The notes beneath the pieces are model-generated. The model saw only the letters and a list, made by a program, of their open reading frames with translations, had not been told where the DNA came from and did not search any database. The position numbers and the translations under genes are program-made. Below, one piece after another: positions 1-5,126 of a stretch of 7,984 nucleotides of DNA. The stretch is from JAABQT01 sp041488375. GTDB lineage: Bacteria > Pseudomonadota > Gammaproteobacteria > Burkholderiales > SG8-39. Each line of letters begins with the position of its first letter. Positions within the stretch are counted from its first letter, which is position 1. The stretch lies in NCBI GenBank assembly GCA_041488375.1, contig JBGPPD010000139.1, positions 1 through 7,984 of the forward strand, read 5' to 3'.

Positions 1-902
1 CCCGAGGCGTCGATGCTCGCGCCATCCAGCACGCCGACGCGCCGGCCCAGCACCTGCACGCTGCCGCCCTTGTCGCCCCCGGCCTCGACCTGCGAGCCCG
101 CCTCGAGCAGCGCGTCCTGCGCCGCGCGGAACACGATCTTGCCGCCATCGCCCACCAGCGCGCGCGCGGCCGACACGCGGCCCGAGTTGCGCACCAGCGT
201 GCCGTAGATGCCGATGTTCCCCGACGCGGCGACCAGCGTTCCCGCGTTGACCGCCTCTCCCGCCGCGGTGAACTCCACGCGGATGTCGGGCTCGCGCGAG
301 TTGACCAGCTCGACGGTCTTGCCCGCCGCGATGAGCACTTCGCCCTTCGGGCTGGTGACCACGGCGCCTTTCTGGTTTTCCACGTTCGGCGCTACGAGGT
401 ACACGTGCCCGCCATCAGCCGTCTTGATGCTGCCGGCGTTGGTCAGCTTGCCTTCGGCCCCTGTGCCCTGGAACAGCAGCCGCCCGGAGAGGAAGTCCGC
501 GTCGGAGAGGTTCAGCGTGGAGGCCGCGAAGCCCGCCACGTCGATCATCGCGCCGCGGCCGATGGTGATGCCCGAGGGATTGACCAGGAACACGCGGCCG
601 TTGGAGCTCAGCGTGCCGAGGATGGCGGAAGGATTCGCGCCGACCACCCGGTTGAGCACCGAGCTCGCGGCACTTTGCTGGATGAAGCGGGTGACCTCGT
701 TCTGGCCGATGGAGAACTGCTGCCAGTTGATGATCGCGCCGGGGGTGTTGGTGACGTTCAGCGTGCTACCGCTGCGCGCGAAGCTCGCGCTGCCGTTGGC
801 GACGGCGCCGCCGGTGGGATTGGCGTAGGCGGCGGGCGCGGCAAAGCACAGCGCCACCGCGGCACCGAGCAACGGTCGCCTTAATGTTGAAACTGCCCCC
901 AC
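1..902 (-). CDS. Filamentous haemagglutinin-type two-partner-secretion exoprotein, N-terminal part (runs off left edge)
   Basis: Reading the minus strand from a GTG at 902 gives 300 open codons to the window edge; the C-terminus lies outside. Residues 1-27 look like a signal peptide: Arg-Arg at 8-9, a hydrophobic core LLGAAVALCFAAPAA, and a likely cut after AYA, before NPTGG. Residues ~28-150 match the TPS (haemagglutination activity) domain: NWQQFSIG at 59-66, NRVVG at 84-88 and the hallmark NPSGITIGRGAMIDVAGF from 108. After that come short repeating beta-helix-like units (G-x-V, V-x-L). Known for the family: such proteins cross the outer membrane through an FhaC/TpsB transporter and act as adhesins or in contact-dependent competition. 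No transporter gene is in the window. An in-frame stop lies upstream and no ATG fits, so GTG is the best start, although its ribosome-binding site is weak. Family assignment is firm; the exact role is unknown. Confidence 0.88.
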   Translation of the reverse strand, partial: MGAVSTLRRPLLGAAVALCFAAPAAYANPTGGAVANGSASFARSGSTLNVTNTPGAIINWQQFSIGQNEVTRFIQQSAASSVLNRVVGANPSAILGTLSSNGRVFLVNPSGITIGRGAMIDVAGFAASTLNLSDADFLSGRLLFQGTGAEGKLTNAGSIKTADGGHVYLVAPNVENQKGAVVTSPKGEVLIAAGKTVELVNSREPDIRVEFTAAGEAVNAGTLVAASGNIGIYGTLVRNSGRVSAARALVGDGGKIVFRAAQDALLEAGSQVEAGGDKGGSVQVLGRRVGVLDGASIDAS

Positions 903-1092
903 GGCCTTACACCCCCAAAGAAGTGCACTATGGGTGAAAAGCCCTTACGCGGCTGCGACTTACGCCACGACGGGACGGTAAAGAATTGTCAGTGGCGGCC
1001 TGTTGGCCTTGTCGCCCCGGCGATCCCGCGGCCCGGCAGCGCCCCAAGGCGCGTTAGAGTCGTCTTGGAACCCGATCCAAGCGAGGCCCGCC

Positions 1093-1902
1093 ATGCTGCC
1101 CGAACTGAAAACCGCCGCCGGCATCACCTACCGCGAATCCGGCAGGAAAGACGCGCCCGCGCTCGTGCTGCTGCATGGCATCGGCTCTACGTCGGCCGGC
1201 TGGCGCCTGCAGTACGGCCCCCTGGGCGAGCGTTTCCGGGTGATCGCCTGGGATGCGCCCGGCTACGGCGGCTCCGCGCCGCTCGCGGGCGAGGCGCCCG
1301 GTGCCGAGGCCTATGCGCAGGCGCTCGCCCGCCTGCTCGATGCGCTCGGCATCCGGCAGGCGATCGTCGGCACCAACTCCTGGGGCACACCCACGGGCGT
1401 CGTATTCGCGCGGCTGTTCCCGGAGCGCGTGCGCGCGCTCGTGCTCGGCGGGCCGGCGGCGGGCTGGGGCTCGGCGCCCAAGGAAGAACGCGACCGGCGC
1501 GTCGCCGCGCGCCTCGAGCGCGTCTCCGTGCTCGGCATGAAGAAGATGCGCGAGGAAGACGCGCCCGAGCTGGTCGCGCCCGGCACGCGCGCCGAGGTGC
1601 TCGAATGGATCAAGGGGGCCGAGGGCCTGAATGTCAAAGGCTATGCGCAGGCTGCGCGCATGCTCAGCGCGGTCGACGTGACGCGCGAGGCGGCCTCGGT
1701 CACCTGCCCGGTGAAGGTCGTTTCCGGCGAGAAGGACCGGCGCACGCCCCCCGAAACCAACGCCAAGCGCATTGCCGCTGCGCTGCCCAACGGCTCGTTG
1801 CAGATGATCCCGAACTGCGGGCACCTGCCGCACCTGGAATTTCCCGAGATTTTCAACGCGGCGGTGCTGGAGATGCTGAAGGCAGTCGGGCAACCGGCCT
1901 GA
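1093..1902 (+). CDS. Alpha/beta-fold hydrolase
   Basis: 269 residues, the usual size for a single-domain alpha/beta hydrolase. Visible motifs in order: oxyanion-hole LLHGIGS (26-32), WDAPGYGGS (53-61), nucleophile elbow GTNSWGT with Ser96, acid region SGEKD with Asp215, and C-terminal NCGHLPHLE with His244. The triad Ser96-Asp215-His244 is complete. The elbow is slightly unusual because the residue two before the serine is Thr rather than the common Gly. The start at 1093 is preferred over upstream in-frame codons because GAGG sits 6 nt before it and homology begins there. The stop is followed after 2 nt by the start of the alpha-hydroxy-acid oxidase, so the two are almost certainly co-transcribed. 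The general fold resembles enol-lactonases (PcaD-like) and C-C hydrolases. The substrate cannot be told; supplying a 2-hydroxy acid to the next enzyme is an inference. Confidence 0.9.
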   Translation: MLPELKTAAGITYRESGRKDAPALVLLHGIGSTSAGWRLQYGPLGERFRVIAWDAPGYGGSAPLAGEAPGAEAYAQALARLLDALGIRQAIVGTNSWGTPTGVVFARLFPERVRALVLGGPAAGWGSAPKEERDRRVAARLERVSVLGMKKMREEDAPELVAPGTRAEVLEWIKGAEGLNVKGYAQAARMLSAVDVTREAASVTCPVKVVSGEKDRRTPPETNAKRIAAALPNGSLQMIPNCGHLPHLEFPEIFNAAVLEMLKAVGQPA

Positions 1903-1904
1903 GC

Positions 1905-3005
1905 ATGGCGACGAGCATTGCCATGAACGCGCCGCACGCCGCGGAGTTCCTCACCCTGCAGGAAATCGTGGCCGCTGCGCGCGCCAACCTGGCGCCCGGG
2001 CCCTGGAACTACCTCATCGGCGGCGCCGAAACCGAGACCACGGTGCGCCGCAACCGCCAGGCGCTCGACTCGATCGCGTTCCGCCCGCGCGTGTTGCGCG
2101 ACGTGAGCCGTATCGACGCCACGGCGGGGTTCCTCGGCCAGCGCGCGCGCCTGCCGGTGCTGCTCGCGCCGATCGGCGGCCTGGAAGCCATCGTCGAAGG
2201 CGGCGCCGCCGCGGCCGCGCGCGGCGCGGCGCAGTTCGGCGTGCCGCAGATGCTGTCCTCGGTCTGCAAGCCGGGGCTGGAAGAGACCGCCGCGGCCGCG
2301 GACACGCTGCGTGTCTTCCAGCTCTATGTGCGGGGCGATGACGCCTGGGTGGACGATCACGTGCGCCGCGCGCGCGACCACGGCTACAGGGCGTTCTGCC
2401 TCACAGTGGATGTTGCGATGTACAGCCGGCGCGAGCGCGACCTGGCCGGCCGCTACGTCAAACCCTGGCGCGCGGCTGCCCCTGCCGGCAGCGGTTACCA
2501 GGCCGCGCTCTCCTGGGACCAGGTCAAGCGCTTCAAGGACAAGCACGACCTGCCGTTGATCATCAAGGGCATCGCCACGGTGGAAGACGCCCGCATCGCC
2601 GTGCAGCACGGCGTCGAAGTGGTCTACGTCTCCAACCACGGCGGGCGCCAGCTCGACCACGGCCTGGGGAGCATCGCGGTGCTGCCGGAAATCGTGGCCG
2701 CAATCGCCGGCCGCGCCCAGGTCTGGGTGGACGGCGGATTCATGCGCGGTTCCGACGTGGTGAAGGCCATCGCGCTCGGCGCGCAATGTGTGGGGCTGGG
2801 ACGCCTCGCCGGCCTGGGCCTCGCTGCCGCGGGCGTGCCGGGGCTGGTGCGCATGCTGGAAATCCTCGAAACGGAGGTGCAGACCTGCCTTGGCCTGCTC
2901 GGGGTCACTTCGCTTGGCGAGCTGGGACCGCAACATGTCGCCGCGGCGATCCCGGTCGGCCTGCCCGGGACCTTCAGCGCCTTTCCGCTGCTCGGCGAGG
3001 AGTGA
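1905..3005 (+). CDS. FMN-dependent alpha-hydroxy-acid oxidase/dehydrogenase (LldD/glycolate oxidase family)
   Basis: 366 residues, a full-length TIM-barrel FMN enzyme that oxidises 2-hydroxy acids to 2-oxo acids. By comparison with spinach glycolate oxidase every key position is present: Tyr36 (NYLIGGAE), Tyr141 (FQLYV), Asp169 (LTVD), Arg176 (SRRERD), Lys221 (LIIKGI), His245 and Arg248 (SNHGGRQLD). FMN phosphate binding is seen in VDGGFMRGSDVVKA and GLGR near residues 280-302. The segment between about 187 and 200 (loop 4 region, which often decides membrane or acceptor contact) is short, and no membrane insert as in E. coli LldD or MdlB is seen. So it is probably soluble, and either an oxidase or a dehydrogenase. 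The start at 1905 gives a 2-nt gap to the hydrolase; a second in-frame ATG at 1923 is also possible. L-lactate, glycolate, mandelate or a longer hydroxy acid cannot be told apart, so no gene symbol is given. Confidence 0.92.
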   Translation: MATSIAMNAPHAAEFLTLQEIVAAARANLAPGPWNYLIGGAETETTVRRNRQALDSIAFRPRVLRDVSRIDATAGFLGQRARLPVLLAPIGGLEAIVEGGAAAAARGAAQFGVPQMLSSVCKPGLEETAAAADTLRVFQLYVRGDDAWVDDHVRRARDHGYRAFCLTVDVAMYSRRERDLAGRYVKPWRAAAPAGSGYQAALSWDQVKRFKDKHDLPLIIKGIATVEDARIAVQHGVEVVYVSNHGGRQLDHGLGSIAVLPEIVAAIAGRAQVWVDGGFMRGSDVVKAIALGAQCVGLGRLAGLGLAAAGVPGLVRMLEILETEVQTCLGLLGVTSLGELGPQHVAAAIPVGLPGTFSAFPLLGEE

Positions 3006-3018
3006 AGCGGCGCCGAGA

Positions 3019-3035
3019 TGGCGTCCCCACGGGGA
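3019..3035. repeat. 17-bp direct repeat of the tRNA-Glu 3' end (putative att site)
   Basis: The 17 bases starting TGGCGTCCCC and ending GGGGA are identical to 4038-4054. That second copy is the 3' end of tRNA-Glu: encoded CCA, discriminator, acceptor strand and the edge of the T arm. The match stops at both ends (3018 a/c, 3036 a/t). It lies 13 bp after the oxidase stop codon. Duplication of a tRNA 3' end at the far side of an insert is the classic footprint of tyrosine-recombinase integration. Confidence 0.7.
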
Positions 3036-3090
3036 ACCGTTCTTGACGCGCCCCAGCTGCCGAGGGAGTGGCCAGGAGCGGTCATTCACA

Positions 3091-3152
3091 GCCTAACGGT
3101 TTGAGCTCAGCGGCGACCCGTCAGGGTCGTCCGCTGGAGTGAATTGTTAGCC
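3091..3152 (-). other. attC: Integron attC recombination site (59-base element)
   Basis: Read on the minus strand this 62-bp stretch starts with a degenerate R'' core GGCTAAC (3152-3146) and ends with a perfect R' core GTTAGGC (3097-3091). Between them lies an imperfect inverted repeat: CAGCGG ACGACCC, loop TGAC, GGGTCG CCGCTG. The outer arms AATTCACTC and GAGCTCAAACC have the small mismatches and extra bases typical of attC hairpins. The arms fit the well-known conserved ends of cassette attC sites. The site lies 21 nt after the stop codon of the lipoprotein gene, which is the normal cassette arrangement. The expected cut is between G3097 and T3096. Confidence 0.88.
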
Positions 3153-3782
3153 CCTCCACGACATGGGAGGCAGTCAATGAACTGGCGCACCACCACCACC
3201 TTGATCTTCAATGCGCGAGAACCTATACCAACGCGTGCCAGATCCAGTGATTGGAATGATCAACACCATTGCGAAGCCGTCGTACTCCTCCTTTTCTATC
3301 AGATAGCCGTCAGCTCTGGAAAAACTCCGGATGTAGTGAGTGGACGACATTGCACTCGATACTCCGAAACCAGTTGAGGCCCTAATACTTAGCCATCCAT
3401 CTTGGCACGAAAAGTCATCGCTTTCTTTCTTCATGATCTCGGAATATATAGTGCCGCCGTCAGACACCGCCGCAATCTCTAGTTGATTTGTTCCTTCTTG
3501 CCGTATTGAGATGCGGCGTACTTCTTGCCAATTTCCCAGTGGCACCGGGTATTTCGCGAGATCTTTCCAAAACCACTGAAACTTTAACGCGATGGGTTTC
3601 TTGTCTGATGCTTCTCCCGAATTCAAGTACTGGCCGGATATGTCGGGACAATTCTCGCCTTCTGCCGACTTAGGAATTTTCCAGGTATCTGGAATTGTTT
3701 GGTGAGAAGTGCACGAGGTCGCAAGCAGAGTAGCCGTTAGCAATACCGCAAGACACAAATGGCTCATGTGGCGCTCGCCTAA
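3097..3782 (-). mobile_element. Single integron gene cassette, 686 bp
   Basis: The boundaries follow from the two GTTAGGC cores on the minus strand. One is at 3783-3777, just before the gene; the other is the attC R' site at 3097-3091. The excised circle would run from T3782 to G3097. It contains one gene (3174-3767) and its attC, with 15 nt before the start codon and 21 nt after the stop, a typical compact, promoterless cassette. Its base composition, near 50% G+C, contrasts with the host. No second attC and no intI gene are in the window, so it is either a lone cassette, a CALIN-like remnant, or a cassette caught at a secondary site. Confidence 0.82.
3174..3767 (-). CDS. Predicted lipoprotein of unknown function (integron cassette gene)
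   Basis: 197 residues. The first 18 form a lipoprotein signal (hydrophobic LCLAVLLTATLLATS) ending in a lipobox-like ATSC with Cys19 as the lipidated residue; the -3 position is Ala, not the usual Leu. Mature residue 20 is Thr, which under the usual Asp rule points to the outer membrane. The mature part has ENCPDISGQYLNSGEAS, a motif style seen in many small secreted hypothetical proteins, then KFQWFWKDL, alternating beta-like stretches and a Gly-rich tail. I do not recognise the family. The start ATG is 15 nt inside the cassette boundary, and AGGCGAG, partly made by the recombination core, serves as ribosome-binding site. Codon use with A/T third positions is unlike the host genes around it. 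Expression probably depends on a promoter outside the cassette; none is convincing. Confidence 0.85.
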   Translation of the reverse strand: MSHLCLAVLLTATLLATSCTSHQTIPDTWKIPKSAEGENCPDISGQYLNSGEASDKKPIALKFQWFWKDLAKYPVPLGNWQEVRRISIRQEGTNQLEIAAVSDGGTIYSEIMKKESDDFSCQDGWLSIRASTGFGVSSAMSSTHYIRSFSRADGYLIEKEEYDGFAMVLIIPITGSGTRWYRFSRIEDQGGGGAPVH

Positions 3783-3819
3783 CTCATCTTGATGTTGGTG
3801 CCGGCCTGAGGGGGCTAAC
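3777..3819 (-). other. Upstream cassette junction, attI-like
   Basis: On the minus strand a perfect core GTTAGGC (3783-3777) marks where the cassette joins flanking DNA. A second, directly repeated core-like GTTAGCC lies 36 bp upstream (3819-3813). There is no long inverted repeat as in attC. A simple R core with a directly repeated site 30-40 bp before it resembles attI sites (in attI1 the DR1 site precedes the R core by about 32 bp). It could equally be a secondary integration site, or the scar of a lost attC. Confidence 0.45.
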
Positions 3820-3937
3820 TAATAGTAGTCGGCACGGATACAGCACTACACTCTTGATCGTTGTCCGATGATTTCAAGATATGGCGTCTCGGTATCCATC
3901 CTTAGCTGCAAATAACGATTCCGAGAAAAGCCGCATT

Positions 3938-3963
3938 TGTCAGCTTTGGGTCGAAAGCGGACA
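3938..3963. repeat. Imperfect hairpin in islet DNA
   Basis: TGTC-A-GCTTT, loop GGGTCG, AAAGC-G-GACA: nine paired bases with one A/G mismatch and a 6-nt loop. It lies about 75 bp downstream of tRNA-Glu on the minus strand. No T-run follows on either strand, so it is a poor intrinsic terminator. A diverged relative of its right half (14 of 20 positions) occurs at 3069-3088 in the same orientation, on the other side of the cassette. It may belong to a dispersed repeat family. Confidence 0.4.
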
Positions 3964-4037
3964 GTCAATTGAGCTACTCGCGTAGCGTCGCGCCGACGAC
4001 GTGTGTCGCTGACCGCCAGATGCGCGCGGCGTCAAGC

Positions 4038-4113
4038 TGGCGTCCCCACGGGGATTCGAACCCCGGTACTCACCGTGAAAGGGTGATGTCCTAGGCCTCT
4101 AGACGATGGGGAC
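4038..4113 (-). tRNA. tRNA-Glu(UUC)
   Basis: A complete 76-nt cloverleaf with encoded CCA. Acceptor GTCCCCA pairs with TGGGGAC, the D stem is GTCT/GGAC, the anticodon stem TCACC/GGTGA carries loop CTTTCAC (anticodon TTC), and the T arm is CGGGG-TTCGAAT-CCCCG. It follows tRNA-Ala by 24 nt and is probably co-transcribed with it. Its last 17 nt are duplicated at 3019-3035, suggesting it served as an integration site. Confidence 0.97.
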
Positions 4114-4137
4114 TTTGGACAAAATTCAAATCGGGTC

Positions 4138-4213
<76 letters not shown>

Positions 4214-4227
4214 GACCGAGGGCGCGG

Positions 4228-4233
4228 ATTATA
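4228..4233 (-). promoter_or_regulatory. -10 box of the tRNA-Ala/tRNA-Glu promoter
   Basis: A perfect TATAAT on the minus strand ends 14 nt before the tRNA-Ala 5' end. It is followed by a G/C-rich discriminator (CCGCGCC), typical of stringently controlled stable-RNA promoters. The -35 is poor: the nearest candidate TTGGCC (4259-4254) has a 20-nt spacer. The promoter overlaps the 3' end of the DUF3617 gene, beside a perfect 10-bp palindrome CCTAGCTAGG (4235-4244). Read-through from gltX is also possible because no terminator is seen between. Confidence 0.7.
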
Positions 4234-4239
4234 GCCTAG

Positions 4240-4665
4240 CTAGGGCTGGCATGGGCCAAGACGGCGGCCGGAAGTCTTCATGCGCAGGTCGATGCCGCCG
4301 GCGGCAGAACCCAGTTGCACTTCGCTTTCCATGCTGCCTATACCGAGGCGCGCCTTGCCCGCGCCGCGCATGCCGGAGCCCGGGCATTCCATCTCCCAAG
4401 AAATGCTGTCTGGCCCGAGTTTCAGCGTCGTCACGCGGCAGTCCGCGGGCTGTTGCGTGCTGCTGCCCCAGCGCAAGGGGTCCTTGGACTGCTCTTTCGT
4501 GATGCAGGTGCGAATGCCGTTCTGAGCCGGCCTAGGCAGGCCGGGCGCGGTGACGGTGGTGGCGAAATCCCACTCGCCCGGTTCGAGCGATTGCGCGACG
4601 GCACACTCGGTACCGGCGGTTGCAAAAACTAAAGCGCTCAAGCAGACGCTTCGAAACGCGGTCAT
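4240..4665 (-). CDS. DUF3617 domain-containing secreted protein
   Basis: 141 residues. A Sec signal peptide covers about residues 1-24 (core VCLSALVFATAG, likely cut after AVA). The mature protein begins with LEPGEWDFATTVTAPGLP, the standard opening of DUF3617 proteins, then has TCITKEQ and ends with SGRRLGPC, also typical. Four mature cysteines (54, 76, 94, 139) could form two disulfides, consistent with a periplasmic location. The molecular function of DUF3617 is not known. The ATG is 5 nt after the gltX stop, so the gene is in an operon with gltX and probably translationally coupled; no strong ribosome-binding site is visible. The first ~15 codons are less GC-rich than the rest and may belong to the same foreign tract as the gltX 3' end. 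Confidence 0.88.
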   Translation of the reverse strand: MTAFRSVCLSALVFATAGTECAVAQSLEPGEWDFATTVTAPGLPRPAQNGIRTCITKEQSKDPLRWGSSTQQPADCRVTTLKLGPDSISWEMECPGSGMRGAGKARLGIGSMESEVQLGSAAGGIDLRMKTSGRRLGPCQP

Positions 4666-4670
4666 CGCTG

Positions 4671-5126
4671 CTAATTGTCGCCCAAGTACTTGGCAATACG
4701 GTCGAGCACATACGCTTTCCCACGCAAAGCCAAGCCATCATCGATAGAAATTTGCCTTAGCTCGCCCCATACAATCATCCTGAGAGCATTCGCTACTTGT
4801 GGCATCTTGAGTTTATGGTCGTTCAATATCCCCTTTACTGCTTCGCCGATTGAGTGCTTGTCCCAAGCTTGGAGCGTGGCCAGTCGTTTGCTCAGATCAT
4901 GCAAGGCGATACGAACCGCAGGGGTTAGCAGCTCATTTAATTGTTCCAATGACGGTTCCATCTCAGCAAGAAAAGTGAAAGCCGCAGAGGATGTTTGGGT
5001 GACTGTATGCGTACGCAAGGCGTAGAACTCAATTAGAGGCTCAAGTGCCGGGCCTTCCTTGGTCGATTCGATCAATCTCGGCTCAAACTTCTTAGCAAGC
5101 GCCGTAAGAGTGTCTGGCTTAGCTTG
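4671..5126 (-). other. Low-GC tract forming the 3' third of gltX (probable recombined segment)
   Basis: Counting by hand, 4681-5160 is 238/480 G+C (49.6%), while the next two 60-base lines (5161-5280) are 68% and 65%. The change is abrupt, just after the conserved LNQQYMKQ stretch (residues 311-318), close to the border between the catalytic and anticodon-binding regions. Codons rare in the neighbours appear only after this point. The tract may extend a few tens of bases into DUF3617. This pattern fits homologous replacement by DNA from a lower-GC relative. Confidence 0.7.

Larger units (their letters stand above)
3019..4054. mobile_element. Putative ~1-kb integrated islet at the 3' end of tRNA-Glu
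   Basis: Bounded on the left by the 17-bp copy of the tRNA-Glu 3' end (3019-3035) and on the right by the intact tRNA (shared bases 4038-4054). The inside is about 50% G+C by hand counts of several 60-base lines, against about 70% in the oxidase gene next door. It holds one integron cassette (3097-3782), an attI-like stretch and a hairpin. No integrase, transposase or phage gene is present, so if it is an element it is a remnant or a passive passenger. The orientation is right for tRNA-targeted insertion, because the insert lies downstream of the tRNA and leaves it whole. Confidence 0.6.

Noticed and set aside
208..828. A 206-codon plus-strand open frame at the left end
   Set aside because: It is antisense to the TPS exoprotein, whose signal peptide and NPSGI-type motif are clear. 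The plus-strand product has no recognisable features.
930..1904. A long open frame in phase with the hydroxy-acid oxidase that would fuse about 325 residues to its N-terminus
   Set aside because: The extra part overlaps the hydrolase gene in another frame and reads as Arg/Ala-rich shadow. The oxidase homology begins at the 1905 start.
3023..3036. The GTCCCC/GGGGA palindrome at the left end of the islet, considered as a terminator of the oxidase operon
   Set aside because: A 2-nt loop cannot form a normal hairpin and no T-run follows. The identity with the tRNA extends beyond the palindrome (TGGC side), which fits a tRNA copy better.
1641..3089. A 482-codon minus-strand open frame opposite the oxidase
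   Set aside because: It is His/Arg/Ala-rich, shows no domain, and lies opposite a gene with all catalytic residues in place.
3820..4037. Search for an integron integrase or other recombinase remnant next to the cassette
   Set aside because: Reading the likely plus-strand frame gave only a short (~30-codon) open piece with no tyrosine-recombinase motif.
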